From Gaiellasilicea sp963811885 (GTDB taxonomy: Bacteria; Actinomycetota; Thermoleophilia; Gaiellales; Gaiellaceae): a stretch of DNA of 64,000 bases. The notes under the pieces are model-generated. The model had not been told where the DNA came from, did no database searches, and saw only the letters and a program-made list of their open reading frames with translations. A program made the translations under genes and the position numbers. Below, in pieces: positions 29,439-38,865 of the stretch (the stretch's first letter is position 1; the number at the start of each line of letters is the position of its first letter). The stretch is from the NCBI GenBank assembly GCA_963811885.1, contig CAWETB010000002.1, positions 310,001 to 374,000 of the forward strand. Reading direction: 5' to 3'.

Positions 29439-30232
29439 CGATCGATCCCGGCGCCACGCTGGGCGGCATCCGCGAGCGCAAGCCGCTCGTCCACAACATC
29501 ACCAACTACGTCGTCATGAACGAGACCGCGAACGCGATCCTCGCGCTCGGCGCGCTGCCGGTGATGGCGCACGCCCAGGAAGAGGTCGCCGAGATGGTCG
29601 GCCTCGCGGGGGCGCTCGTGCTCAACATCGGCACGCTCTCCGAGCCCTGGGTCGACGCGATGCTGCTCGCGGGGAAGGCGGCGAACGAGCGCGGCATTCC
29701 GGTCGTGCTCGATCCGGTTGGCGCGGGCGCGACGGCGTACCGGACGGAGACGGCCCGGCGGCTGCTCGACGAGATCGACGTCGCGGTCCTGCGCGGGAAC
29801 GCGGGCGAGGTCGCAACGCTCGCCGGCTTCGAGGCGGAGGTGCGCGGCGTCGAGTATGTCGGTGACGGCGGCGACCAGGCCGAGCTGGCGCGGTCGGCGG
29901 CACAGAGCCTCGATGTCGTCGCCTCGGTCACCGGCCCCGTCGACCACGTCTCGGACGGCGAGCGCCGGGCCTCGGTCGCGAACGGACATCCGCTGCTCGC
30001 TTCGATCACGGGCACGGGCTGCATGTCGACCGCGATCACGGGCTGCTTCCTCGCCGGCAAGGACGATCCGTTCGAGGCTGCGGTCGAGGCGCTCGTGGCG
30101 TTCGGAGTCGCCGGCGAGGACGCCGCCGTCGGCGCCAACGGCCCCGGCAGCTTCCACGTCGGGCTCTACGACGCGCTGGCAGCTCTCGACCCGGCCACGT
30201 TGACCGGGCGGGCGAAGGTCGAGGCCGCATGA
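29435..30232 (+). CDS. thiM: Hydroxyethylthiazole kinase ThiM
   Basis: The 265-residue salvage enzyme phosphorylates the thiazole moiety. PLVHNITNYVVMNETANAIL, GALPVMAHAQEEV, LNIGTL, LDPVGAGAT and the catalytic ITGTGCMSTAITG segment are all standard. Together with ThiD and ThiE it completes a salvage route to thiamine phosphate; no thiC, thiG or thiS is present, so the operon serves salvage or depends on genes elsewhere. It overlaps both neighbours by 4 bases. Confidence 0.95.
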   Translation: MTIDPGATLGGIRERKPLVHNITNYVVMNETANAILALGALPVMAHAQEEVAEMVGLAGALVLNIGTLSEPWVDAMLLAGKAANERGIPVVLDPVGAGATAYRTETARRLLDEIDVAVLRGNAGEVATLAGFEAEVRGVEYVGDGGDQAELARSAAQSLDVVASVTGPVDHVSDGERRASVANGHPLLASITGTGCMSTAITGCFLAGKDDPFEAAVEALVAFGVAGEDAAVGANGPGSFHVGLYDALAALDPATLTGRAKVEAA

Positions 30233-30777
30233 GGCTCCACGCGCTCGTCGCGGACGAGGAGAGCGCCCGCCGTGCGGCGGAGGGCGGCGCGACGGTCGTG
30301 CAGTTGCGCCTGAAGGGCGCTCCGACCGCCGAGGTGGTCGCGCTCGGAAAGGCGCTGGACGGGCTCGGCGCCGAGCTGATCGTCAACGACGACGTCGACG
30401 CGGCGCTCGAGCTCGGGGTCGGGGTGCATCTCGGCCAGGGCGACCCCGGCATCGACCGGGCACGCGAGGCGGGGATCCCGTTCGGGATCTCGGTGACGAC
30501 GCGCCGCGAGGGGGCGGTGGCCGAGTTCGCAGGCGCGACCTACCTCGGCGCAGGCCCGATCTGGCGGACGCCGTCGAAGCCCGACGCGGCGCCGCCGATC
30601 GGGATCGACGGGCTTCGCGACGTCTGTCTCTCGGTCTCGATCCCGGTGGTCGCGATCGGCGGCGTCGACGCGTCGAACGCCGCGGAGTGCATCCGGGCGG
30701 GCGCAGCCGGGGTGGCCGTGATCAGGGGCGTGGCCGAGATCGAGGCGCTGCGCGCGGTCGTCGATGAAGCTCTCTGA
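30229..30777 (+). CDS. thiE: Thiamine-phosphate synthase ThiE (short)
   Basis: Joins HMP-PP and thiazole phosphate into thiamine phosphate. The TIM-barrel pattern is clear: VVQLRLKG (usual VQLREK), LIVNDDVDAALELG, GVHLGQGD, GATYLGAGPIWRTPSKPDA and IPVVAIGGVDASNA. At 182 residues it is about 30 shorter than usual, mainly at the N-terminus, and the second Arg-Glu of VQLREK is replaced, so activity is likely but not certain. It overlaps thiM by 4 and thiL by 14 bases. Confidence 0.9.
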   Translation: MRLHALVADEESARRAAEGGATVVQLRLKGAPTAEVVALGKALDGLGAELIVNDDVDAALELGVGVHLGQGDPGIDRAREAGIPFGISVTTRREGAVAEFAGATYLGAGPIWRTPSKPDAAPPIGIDGLRDVCLSVSIPVVAIGGVDASNAAECIRAGAAGVAVIRGVAEIEALRAVVDEAL

Positions 30778-31597
30778 CGCCGGCGAGCTCGGGTTGCTGC
30801 GGGAGCTGGAGTCGCGTGGGCTGATCGAGGGCACCGAGCACGACGCCGCCCAGCTGTCGGACGGTCTCGTCGTCACCCAGGATGCTCTCGTCGAGGGCGT
30901 CCACTTCCGGCTCGACCGGCTCTCCTGGCGTGAGCTCGGCTTCCGCGCCGCGGCGGTCAACATCAGCGACCTGGCCGCGTCCGCGGCGCGTCCGGAGGCG
31001 CTCCTGGTGACGCTGGCGCTCCCCGGAGAGATCGAGGTCGACGACGTCGTCGCGCTCTACGAGGGGCTCGGGGAGCCCGGCGTGCCCGTTCGGGGCGGCG
31101 ACACGACGCGTGCGGGCCAGGTCGTCATCAGCGTCACCGCGCTCGGCCGTTCGGAGCGCGTGCCGGGGCGAGCAGGCGCCCGACCCGGCGACCGGATCGT
31201 CGTCACCGGCCCGCTCGGCGGCGCCGGAGCGGCGTTCCGCGCAGGGCGCTACGTCCGCCCGCCGCTCCGCGTCGAGGAAGGGCTGCGGCTCGGCCGCGTC
31301 GCGACCGCGATGCTGGACGTCTCGGACGGGATCGCCGTCGACGCCGGCCATCTCGCGCGACGCTCCGGCTGCCGGCTCGTGATCGACCTCGACGCCATAC
31401 CGCTCGGCGGCACGCTCGAGGATCTCGGGTTCGGCGAGGACTTCGAGCTGCTCGCCGCCACGCCCGATCCGCTCGACTTCCCCGTGATCGGCCGCTGCGA
31501 GGAAGGCGAGGGCGTGCTGCTGCTCCACGACGGTGAGCCGGTCGAGCTGCGCGGCTACGAGCATTTCACGCAGGAGTCAGACCCTCGAACGCAATGA
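30764..31597 (+). CDS. thiL: Thiamine-monophosphate kinase ThiL
   Basis: The 277-residue AIR-synthase-fold kinase makes thiamine diphosphate, the ligand of the riboswitch upstream. ELGLLRELESRG, HDAAQL (metal site), DALVEGVHFRLD, AAVNISDLAA, VRGGDTTRAGQ and MLDVSDGIAVD are conserved landmarks; HDAAQL replaces the usual DDAA. It is the last gene of the operon, 7 bases from the convergent thioredoxin gene. Confidence 0.93.
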   Translation: MKLSDAGELGLLRELESRGLIEGTEHDAAQLSDGLVVTQDALVEGVHFRLDRLSWRELGFRAAAVNISDLAASAARPEALLVTLALPGEIEVDDVVALYEGLGEPGVPVRGGDTTRAGQVVISVTALGRSERVPGRAGARPGDRIVVTGPLGGAGAAFRAGRYVRPPLRVEEGLRLGRVATAMLDVSDGIAVDAGHLARRSGCRLVIDLDAIPLGGTLEDLGFGEDFELLAATPDPLDFPVIGRCEEGEGVLLLHDGEPVELRGYEHFTQESDPRTQ

Positions 31598-31604
31598 GGA
31601 TCGG

Positions 31605-31922
31605 CTACGCGTCCGGGAGCCAGTCCTCGAACGCGCGCTCGAAGTGGCCGCGCGGCCGGGCGCCGACGACGGTCGCCCTCGGCTCGCCGTCGGCGAACAA
31701 CATCACCGTCGGCAGCGACAGAACGCCGTAGCGCCCCGGCACCGCCAGGTGCTCGTCGATGTTCAGGCGCACGAGCGCGACGCCGCGGTCGGCCGCGATC
31801 CCCTCGAGCAGCGGCTCGATCGCCTTGCACGGCTTGCACCACGGCGCCCAGAAGTCGACGATCGTCGGCCCCGGCGCCGCGAGCACCTCCGCCTCGAAGG
31901 TGGCGTCCGTGACCTCTCTCAC
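31605..31922 (-). CDS. Thioredoxin
   Basis: The 105-residue protein has the fold and active site of thioredoxins: VDFWAPWCKPCKAIEPLL, with WCKPC instead of the usual WCGPC, then VRLNIDEH and the cis-Pro in LSLPTVMLF. WCKPC is found in a minority of thioredoxins and shifts redox potential. The GTG start at 31922 overlaps the stop of the glycosyltransferase gene (GTGA). It would be cytosolic, as no signal or anchor is seen. Confidence 0.92.
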   Translation of the reverse strand: MREVTDATFEAEVLAAPGPTIVDFWAPWCKPCKAIEPLLEGIAADRGVALVRLNIDEHLAVPGRYGVLSLPTVMLFADGEPRATVVGARPRGHFERAFEDWLPDA

Positions 31923-32635
31923 AGCTCGCCCCGCACTGCCGCCAGCCGCAGCAGCGGCACCTTCCAGATCGCCTCGAGCACGATCGCGCGCGACATCTTC
32001 GACCCGCCGACGGCCCGGTCGACGAAACGGATCGGCACCTCCTCGACGCGGAAGCCCTTGCGGATCGCGCGGTAGGTCAGCTCGATCTGGAAGGCGTAGC
32101 CCCGCGAGCGCACGTCGTCGAGCGGGATCGCCTCCAGCACCGCGCGCCGGAAGCACTTGAAGCCGCCGGTCAGGTCCCGGATCGGCACGCCGAGCACGAG
32201 CCGGGCGTACAGCGAGCCTCCGGCCGAGATCGCCCGCCGGATCAGGCCCCAGTTCTCGATGCCGCCGCCGGGGACGTAGCGGGAGCCGAGCACGAGGTCG
32301 GCGGTCTCCGCGGCGGCCAACAGGCGCGGGACGTCCGCGGGATCGTGGGAGAAGTCGCAGTCCAGCTCGAGGACCAGCTCCGCGCCGGCGTCGAGCGCGC
32401 GGCGGAAGCCCGCGAGGTACGCCGGGCCGAGGCCGTCCTTGCGCGGGCGATGCAGGACGTCGACGAAGCCGAGCTCCGCCGCGAGCCGGTCGGCGAGCTC
32501 GCCCGTCCCGTCCGGCGAGTTGTCGTCGATCACGAGCACGCGGTCGTCCGCGCCGAGGACCTCGCCGAGTGCACGCAGCATCGGCTCCAGGTTCTCATGC
32601 TCGTTGTAGGTCGGCAGGCAGACACATGCCCTCAC
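31919..32635 (-). CDS. Polyprenol-phosphate mannosyltransferase-like GT2 glycosyltransferase
   Basis: The protein (238 residues from GTG 32635; the frame also extends to GTG 32665) has the Dpm1/Ppm1 pattern: VCLPTYNEHENL, VLVIDDNSPDGTGELAD, ELDCDFSHDP (DxD-type metal site), GSRYVPGGGIENWG, LTGGFKCFRR and a final EVPIRFVDR. It would transfer mannose or glucose from a nucleotide sugar to a lipid phosphate at the inner face of the membrane. No apolipoprotein N-acyltransferase partner is adjacent. The gene is divergent from polX with the two starts about 20 bases apart or overlapping. Confidence 0.9.
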   Translation of the reverse strand: MRACVCLPTYNEHENLEPMLRALGEVLGADDRVLVIDDNSPDGTGELADRLAAELGFVDVLHRPRKDGLGPAYLAGFRRALDAGAELVLELDCDFSHDPADVPRLLAAAETADLVLGSRYVPGGGIENWGLIRRAISAGGSLYARLVLGVPIRDLTGGFKCFRRAVLEAIPLDDVRSRGYAFQIELTYRAIRKGFRVEEVPIRFVDRAVGGSKMSRAIVLEAIWKVPLLRLAAVRGEL

Positions 32636-32654
32636 CTCCGTATCATCGCTGGAG

Positions 32655-34361
32655 GTGTCCACCACCCTGCCGAGGAACGACGAGCTGGCCGGCCAGCTCG
32701 AGCTGCTCGCCGACCTGAGCGAGCTCGAGGGCGAGGACTCGTTCCGCGTGCTCGCCTACCGCCGCGCCGCGACCCGCATCCGCGAGACCGGGGCACCGGT
32801 GGCGCAACTCGCGCTCGACGGCAAGGCCAAGGAGCTCGCCGGGATCGGCAAGACGATCGAGGACAAGATCGTCCAGGTCGTCGAGACGGGCGAGATGGAG
32901 GCGCTGACGAAGCGGAAGGCGCTCGTCCCCGAGGAGGTCGTCAAGTTCATGCACCTGCCCGGCCTCGGCCCGAAGACCGCGCGGCGGATCTGGAAGGAGC
33001 TCGGGGTCACGACGATCGCCGGATTGAAGGAGGCGGCCGAGCAGGAGCGGCTGCGCGTGCTGACGGGGCTCGGAGCCAAGAGCGAGGAGAAGATCCTGAA
33101 GGCGCTCGCCGAGGAGCCGAAGGATCCCCGCGAGTCGAGGCGCCTGCTCGGCGACGGGCTGCCCGTCCTGCTCGAGCTCGTCGAGGAGCTGCGCCGGCAT
33201 CCGGCGGCGGTGAAGGTGTCGGAGGCCGGCTCTGCGCGGCGGCGGCGGGAGACGTTCCGCGATCTCGACGTGATCGCCACCTCCACCGACCCGCCCGCGC
33301 TGATCGAGGCGTTCACGAGCCGCGACAACGTCGCGGACGTGATCGCGAAGGGCGAGACGAAGGCGACCGTGCTCACCAACGAGGGCCTCCGGCTCGACCT
33401 CCGCGTCGTCCCGCCCGAGAGCTACGGCAACCTGCTCCAGCACTTCACGGGCTCGAAGGAGCACAACGTCGCCCTCCGCGAGGAGGCGGTCCGGCGCGGG
33501 TTCAGCGTCTCCGAGTACTCGGTCACGAACACCGAGACGGGCGAGGAGTTCACGGCGGCCGACGAGGAGGAGCTCTACGCGCACCTCGGCTATGCGTACA
33601 TCCCGCCCGAGCTGCGCGAGAACGGCGGCGAGCTGGCCGCTGCGCGCAAGGGCGAGCTGCCGGCGCTCGTCGAGCGCGGCGATCTCCGGGGCGACCTGCA
33701 CTCGCACTCGACCTGGTCGGACGGGAAGGCGTCGATCGAGGAGATGGCGCGCGCTGCACAGGCGCTCGGCCACGAGTTCCTGGCGATGTGCGACCACTCG
33801 CAGCGTCTTCGCGACGGGCGGCTGGAGCAGCAGTGGGAGGAGATCGACGCCCTCAACGAGCGGCTCGCGCCCTTCCGGATCCTGAAGGGGATCGAGGTGA
33901 ACATCCGCGCAAACGGCGAGCTCGACGTCACGGACGAGCTGCTCGCGCCGCTCGACTGGGTGATGGCCTCCGTCCACACGAGCTTCGACAAGGACCCGAC
34001 CGAGCGCGTGCTCCACGCGATGCAGAGCCCGCACATCGACTGCATCGGGCACCTGACGAGCCGGCGGATCGGCGTCCGCAGCCCGTCGGCGATCGAGGTC
34101 GAGAAGGTCGTCGAGGCCGCGCTCGAGACCGGCACGTTCCTCGAGATCAACTCGCAGCCCGACCGGCTCGACCTGCGCGATGCGAACGCGCGGCTCGCAG
34201 GCGAGGCGGGCGTGACGCTGACGATCTCGAGCGACGGCCACTCGACGAAGGCGCTTCGCTACGTCGATCTCGGCGTCGCGCAGGCCCGCCGGGCGTGGCT
34301 GACGAAGGAGCAGATCCTGAACACGCGGTCGTGGCCGGAGATCGAGAAGCTGCGCAAGTGA
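32655..34361 (+). CDS. polX: Family X DNA polymerase with PHP domain (PolX)
   Basis: The 568-residue protein has helix-hairpin-helix segments (LAGIGKTIEDKI, LPGLGPKTARRIWKELG), a Pol X palm (GSARRRRETFRDLDVIA with the metal Asp pair) and a C-terminal PHP domain (HSHSTWSDGKASIEEM, then SVHTSF, DCIGHL and SDGHST). It fills short gaps in repair and the PHP domain can act as 3'-5' exonuclease. It has no frameshift. GTG at 32655 is 8 bases from a TATCAT -10 box. Confidence 0.95.
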   Translation: MSTTLPRNDELAGQLELLADLSELEGEDSFRVLAYRRAATRIRETGAPVAQLALDGKAKELAGIGKTIEDKIVQVVETGEMEALTKRKALVPEEVVKFMHLPGLGPKTARRIWKELGVTTIAGLKEAAEQERLRVLTGLGAKSEEKILKALAEEPKDPRESRRLLGDGLPVLLELVEELRRHPAAVKVSEAGSARRRRETFRDLDVIATSTDPPALIEAFTSRDNVADVIAKGETKATVLTNEGLRLDLRVVPPESYGNLLQHFTGSKEHNVALREEAVRRGFSVSEYSVTNTETGEEFTAADEEELYAHLGYAYIPPELRENGGELAAARKGELPALVERGDLRGDLHSHSTWSDGKASIEEMARAAQALGHEFLAMCDHSQRLRDGRLEQQWEEIDALNERLAPFRILKGIEVNIRANGELDVTDELLAPLDWVMASVHTSFDKDPTERVLHAMQSPHIDCIGHLTSRRIGVRSPSAIEVEKVVEAALETGTFLEINSQPDRLDLRDANARLAGEAGVTLTISSDGHSTKALRYVDLGVAQARRAWLTKEQILNTRSWPEIEKLRK

Positions 34362-35658
34362 GCTTTCGCGACGACGGCGCAGCGGCCGTCGACTGGGTCG
34401 CGTCGTACCTCGAGCGTGTGGGCGAGCTGCCCGTGCTCGCCCAGGTCGAGCCAGGGGAACTGCGCGCGGCGGCTCCCCGCGTCGCCGCCCGAGGCAGCGG
34501 AGCCCTTCGCCGCGGTCCTGCGCGACCTGGACGAGGTGCTGCTCCCGGCTGCGACGCACTGGCAGAGCCCGCGCTTCTTCGCCTACTTCGCGAACACGGG
34601 GTCGGAGCCGGGGATCCTCGCCGAGCTGCTTGCCGCGGGCCTGAACCAGGTCGGGATCCTCTGGCGCACGTCGCCGGTCGCTGCAGGAGCTCGAGGAGCT
34701 GACGCTCGACTGGCTCGCGCAGCTGCTCGGACTCCCTGCCGGGCTGCACGGCCACCTCGAGGACACCGCGTCGATGGGGACGATGGCCGCTCTCGCGGCC
34801 GCGCGCGGCGCGCGGCCCGACGCCCCCGTCGTCGTCTGCTCGGAGCACGCGCACTCCTCGGTCGAGAAGGCGTGCCGGATCCTCGGCCTCGAGGCTCGCG
34901 CGACGCCGGTGGACGACGCGTTCCGGCTCCGAGTCGACGCGCTCGACCTCACGGACGCATGCGCGGTCGTCGCCACGATCGGGACGACCTCGACGAGCTC
35001 GATCGATCCCGTGCCGGCGATCGCCGATGAGTGCGGGCGGTCGGGCGTCTGGCTCCATGTCGACGCCGCGTACGCAGGATCTGCGGCCGTGTGCCCGGAG
35101 CTGCGGGACGCGTTCGCAGGCTGGGAGCGTGCCGACTCCGTCGTCGTCAACCCGCACAAGTGGCTGCTGACGCCGATGGGCTGCTCCGCGCTCTGGACGC
35201 GCCGGCCCGACGACCTCCGTGCCGCTTTCAGCCTCGTTCCGGAGTACCTCCGCGTCCGCGAGGAGGTCGCGAGCCTCTCCGAGTACAGCCCCGCGCTCGG
35301 CCGCCAGTTCCGGGCGCTGAAGCTCTGGGCCGTGCTCCGCTGCTACGGGCGCGAGGGCCTGCAGCAGCGGATCCGCGAGGCGATCGCCCTGGCGGCGCTG
35401 TTCGAGGGCTGGGTCCGCGACGAGCCGGGCTGGGAGGTGACCGCGCCGCGGCCGTTCTCGCTCGTCTGCTTCCGCCGCGACGGCTCCGACGAGGAGAACG
35501 AGGCGCTGCTCGAGCGCGTCAACGCGACGGGCGAGATCTTCATCTCGCACACGAAGCTGAACGGCCGCTACACGCTGCGGCTCGCCGTCGGCAATGCGCG
35601 CACGACGGAGGCGGACGTCCGGCGCGCCTGGGACGTGCTCAGGCGGGAAGCGGGCTAG
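34358..35658 (+). CDS. PLP-dependent aromatic-L-amino-acid decarboxylase family protein (two frameshifts)
   Basis: Corrected length is 432 residues. The group II decarboxylase landmarks are present: HWQSPRFFAYFANTGSEPGIL, TASMGTMAAL in the phosphate-binding region, the His in EHAHSS that stacks on PLP, LHVDAAYAGSA and the Schiff-base Lys in NPHKWLLTPM. Extra bases near 34466 and 34681 break the N-terminal part. The GTG overlaps the polX stop. The family covers Tyr, Trp, DOPA and phenylacetaldehyde-forming enzymes; the substrate is not assigned. It ends in a CTAG shared with the HxlR gene. Confidence 0.88.
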
Positions 35659-36254
35659 CGGCTCGGTGCGAAGCCGTCGAGGAGCGGCTCGAGCGCGGCA
35701 ACGTCGCCCTCGATGCGGACGCCCTCGAGCTGTCGGTCGACCACGAGGTGGTAGAAGCCGGCCGCGTCGGTCTCGACGAGCACGTCGTAGTCGTCGACGA
35801 TCCCAGGCGTGGCCGTGCAGTCGACGAGCGACGCCTCCTCGTCGCCGACCCGGAAGGCGATCCGGCTGCCGCGGCAAAGCGGCGACAGCGCCACGTCGAG
35901 CGCACCCACGAGCCACCCTTCGACGAGAGCGTCCGGAGGCGGCGGCCCCATCAGGCGGGCGCCGAAGCGCGCCAGCTCGTGCAGGACGGGCCGCAGCTCG
36001 TGCCCCGCAGGCGTGAGCTCGTAGACGGTCGACGCGAACGGCGGCGGCAGCTTCTTCTTCACGACGATGCCCGCGGCCTCGAGCTCCTTCAGCCGCGTGG
36101 CGAGGACGTTCGTCCCGATGCCGGGCAGGTGGTCGGCGAGGTCGGTGTAGCGCTTCGGCCCGCGCAGGAGCTCCCGCACGACGAGCAGCGTCCAGCGCTC
36201 GCCGACGAGGCCCAGCGAGTGGGCGACCGGGCAGTAGTGGCTGTAGAGCTTCAT
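35655..36254 (-). CDS. HxlR-family transcriptional regulator with C-terminal SCP2-like domain
   Basis: The 199-residue protein opens with the HxlR winged helix: CPVAHSLGLVGERWTLLVVREL, RYTDLADHLPGIGTNVLATRLKELEAAGIV and YELTPAGHEL. The C-terminal 90 residues look like a small sterol-carrier-type domain, as in longer HxlR proteins. It is divergent from the MFS efflux gene, and the shared 86-base spacer holds operator-like repeats. Control of the efflux gene is a reasonable inference. Confidence 0.88.
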   Translation of the reverse strand: MKLYSHYCPVAHSLGLVGERWTLLVVRELLRGPKRYTDLADHLPGIGTNVLATRLKELEAAGIVVKKKLPPPFASTVYELTPAGHELRPVLHELARFGARLMGPPPPDALVEGWLVGALDVALSPLCRGSRIAFRVGDEEASLVDCTATPGIVDDYDVLVETDAAGFYHLVVDRQLEGVRIEGDVAALEPLLDGFAPSR

Positions 36255-36257
36255 CGG

Positions 36258-36296
36258 TGAAAAATCATTCTCAAGGATGACTTGCGATTTGCAAGT
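36258..36296. promoter_or_regulatory. Operator-like repeats between hxlR-type and MFS genes
   Basis: Two dyads lie in this AT-rich spacer. TGAAAAATCATTCTCA (36258-36273) pairs TGAAAA with TTCTCA and resembles a Fur/Zur box; it overlaps the expected -10 of the minus-strand gene. ACTTGC-GATTT-GCAAGT (36280-36296) is a perfect 6-bp inverted repeat, suitable for an HxlR dimer. Which protein binds which is not known. Confidence 0.55.
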
Positions 36297-36340
36297 ATAG
36301 CGTTCTGATTCAGAAGAGCAAGCTGCCGAAAGGATAGCGG

Positions 36341-37778
36341 ATGGTTACCTCACCTCGGATGAAATGGTTCGGACTCGCGCTTCTCGGCGCGGTCCAGTTC
36401 ATGGTCGTGCTCGACATCGCGATCGTGAACGTCGCACTTCCCTCGATCCAGCTCGATCTCGACGTCTCGCAATCGAACCTGCAGTGGGTGATCTCCGCGT
36501 ACGCGCTGGTCTTCGGCGGGTTCCTGCTCCTCGGCGGCCGCACGGCGGACGTCCTCGGACGCCGGCGCGTCTTCATGGCCGGGCTCGTGCATCTTCGCGC
36601 TCGGCTCGCTGCTCTGCGGCCTCGCCTGGTCCGAGACCTCGCTGATCGGCGCCCGCGCGATCCAGGGCCTCGGCGCGGCCACGATCTCGCCCGCCGCGCT
36701 CGCGATCCTGATGACGACGTTCGCCGAAGGCCGGGAGCGGAACATCGCCCTCGGCGTCTGGGGCGCGGTCGGCGGCTTCGGCGCCGCAGCCGGCGTCCTG
36801 CTCGGCGGCGTCCTCACGGACGCGCTCTCGTGGGAGTGGATCTTCTTCGTCAACATCCCGGTCGCGCTGGTCGCGTTCGCACTCGCGCCCGTGCTGCTCC
36901 GTGAGAGCCGTGACACGCGCGTGAAGACGTTCGACGCGCTCGGGGCGGTGCTCGTCACCGGCGGGCTCTCGCCTGCTCGTGCTCGCGATCACGCAGGGTC
37001 ACGGCTGGGGCTGGGACTCGGCGCGGACGATCGGCGTCTTCGCCGCGTCGGCCGCGCTGCTGGTCGGCTTCGTCGTCTGGGAGAACCGCGTCGCCGAGCC
37101 GCTGATGCGCTTCGGGATCCTGCGCACGAAGACGGTTCTCGGCGCCAACGTGGCCGGGTTCATCCTCGGCACGGCCCTGTTCTCGATGTTCCTGATGCTG
37201 ACGCTGTACATGCAGCAGGTGCTCGGCTACTCGGCGATGAAGACCGGCGTCGCCTACCTCGCGGTCGCCGGCACGTCGATCATCTGGGCCAACGTCGCCG
37301 CGGCGCTCGTGAACCGCGTCGGCGTCAGGCCGCTGATCGCGGGCGGCATGGCGACTGCTCGCCGTCGGGATGCTCCTCTTCACGCAGATCCCGGTCGACG
37401 GCACGTACGTCGCCAACCTGCTGCCGGGCTTCCTGATCATCGCGCTCGGGATGGCGCTCTGCTTCGTGCCGATCTCGATCGCCGCGCTCGCCGGCGTCTC
37501 GAGGGCCGAGGCCGGGCTCGCGTCCGGGCCTGATCAACACGTCGCAGCAGATCGGCGGCGCGGTCGGGATCGCGCTGCTCTCGACGGTCGCGATCACCCG
37601 GACCGAGAACGAGTTCGCGGCCGGCGCCGCGCGGCCCGAGGCGCTGACCTCAGGCTTCCAGCTCGCCTTCTGGGTCGGCACGGCGATCGCGCTCGCGGGC
37701 GTGGCGGCCGCGCTCGTGCTGATCCGGCAGGAGGAGATCGCGCACGCCGGCGAGGCTGCTCCGGTTCCCGCCGCCTAG
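36341..37778 (+). CDS. MFS drug-efflux transporter, DHA2 (EmrB/QacA) family (four frameshifts)
   Basis: Corrected length is 477 residues with 14 predicted helices. Family motifs: FMVVLDIAIVNVALPSIQ in helix 1, LLLGGRTADVLGRRRVF (motif A), RAIQGLGAATISPAALAIL (motif B/C) and GLINTSQQIGGAVGIALLSTV near the end. It would export drugs or lipophilic compounds using the proton gradient. Extra bases near 36589, 36972, 37354 and 37527 break it. An AAAGGAT site precedes the ATG. The stop shares CTAG with otsB. Confidence 0.88.
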
Positions 37779-38495
37779 AGCCGCGCCAGCAACTGCAGCA
37801 GCTCCGTGGGGCCGCCGACGACGATGTCGGCGGCCTCGCGCAGCTCCGGCGGCCCTTCCGCCGAGGCCACCGCGACCCTGACGCCGAGCTCGAGTGCCGC
37901 GAGGGCGGCGAACGCGTCCAGGTCGGTGGTGTCGTCGCCCGCGTAGAGCGCCCGCTCGAGGCCGCGCTCGCCGAGCAGGTGCGTGACGGCGGTGCCCTTG
38001 TGCGCGGCGACCGGCGGCCGCAGCTCCAGGACCTTGCGGCCGAACCGCGCGACGAAGCCCTTCGTGCCGTGCGCGGGTGGCAACGGCCTCGAGCATCGCC
38101 AGCGCCTCGTCCTCGTCGTCGGCGCGGCGGTAGTGGAGGGTCACCGACAGCGGCTTCCGTTCGATGTCGTCCCAGTCGACGCTGGACGCGAAGGCCTGGA
38201 GCCGCTCGCTCCACGCCAGCGCCTCCGGCTCCAGCTCCAGGCCGTGCTCGCCCACGTAGACGAGCTCGTCGAGCCCGACGATTCTGCGCGCATCGGCTCC
38301 CGAGCGGCCGCTGATGCAGGCGACGAGCGCGTAACGCCGGTGCAGCCGGCGCAGCTCTTCCCGGGTCGGCTCGGGCACCGCGGCGTCGTGTGGCACGTCC
38401 ACGATCGGCGCGAGCACCCCGTCGACGTCGAGCAGGATGGCCGCCCGTTCGGGCTGCTCGGCAAGCCGCGCGAGCAGTGAGGCGTCGCCGTCCAC
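37775..38495 (-). CDS. otsB: Trehalose-6-phosphate phosphatase (one frameshift)
   Basis: HAD-fold phosphatase of about 239 residues: ILLDVDGVLAPIVDVP (motif I with two Asp), ACISGRSGADARRIV, VYVGEHGLELEP and YAGDDTTDLDAFAAL (motif IV). LGERG and KGTAV are typical of OtsB. It would release trehalose from trehalose-6-phosphate; no synthase gene is nearby. One extra base near 38076 (minus-strand GTT-G) breaks the frame. GTG at 38495 is 6 bases from a TATCCT box shared with the divergent TauE gene. Confidence 0.88.
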
Positions 38496-38500
38496 GGGCC

Positions 38501-38507
38501 TAGGATA
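38501..38507. promoter_or_regulatory. Bidirectional -10 element for two divergent leaderless genes
   Basis: The heptamer TAGGATA reads as TAGGAT on the plus strand, 7 bases before the GTG at 38514, and as TATCCT on the minus strand, 6 bases before the GTG at 38495. Only 18 bases separate the two start codons, so both transcripts would begin at or next to their start codons and the two polymerases would compete for one site. Confidence 0.6.
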
Positions 38508-38513
38508 CGAGCG

Positions 38514-38865
38514 GTGGCGCTGAAGCTCGTCCTCATCGGCCTCGTCGCGGGCCTGTTCAGCGCCCTCTTCGGGGTCGGCGGCGGCATCGTGATCGTTCCC
38601 CTGCTGATCCTCGTGGCCGGCTTCGAGAGCCGGGTCGCGACCGGGACGTCGCTGGCCGGCGATCGGGATCACGGCGCTCGCGGGCACGATCCTCTACGCG
38701 TTCGAGGGACACGTCGACGTCGCTCACGCCGCCCTCGTCGGCCTGCCCGCGGCCGCCGGAGCCGTGGTCGGGACCGGAGTCCAGCAGCGCGTCTCCGGAC
38801 GGTCGCTGACACTCGCGTTCTCCGGGTTGCTCGCGGCGCTCGCGGTCTGGTTGCTCGTCTCGTGA
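38514..38865 (+). CDS. Half-size TauE/SafE-type permease, first half (one frameshift)
   Basis: About 116 residues and three to four helices, starting KLVLIGLVAGLFSALFGVGGGIVIVPLL, the repeat signature of the TauE/SafE anion exporters. A full-length member has two such repeats in one chain; here the frame stops after one. One extra base near 38657 (GCC-G) shifts it; corrected it ends LLAALAVWLLVS at the TGA at 38863. Its stop overlaps the start of a second half-gene. Substrate could be sulfite or an organosulfonate. Confidence 0.75.

Noticed and set aside
37775..38495. A trehalose operon
   Set aside because: Only the phosphatase is present; the neighbours are an efflux pump and TauE halves on the other strand.
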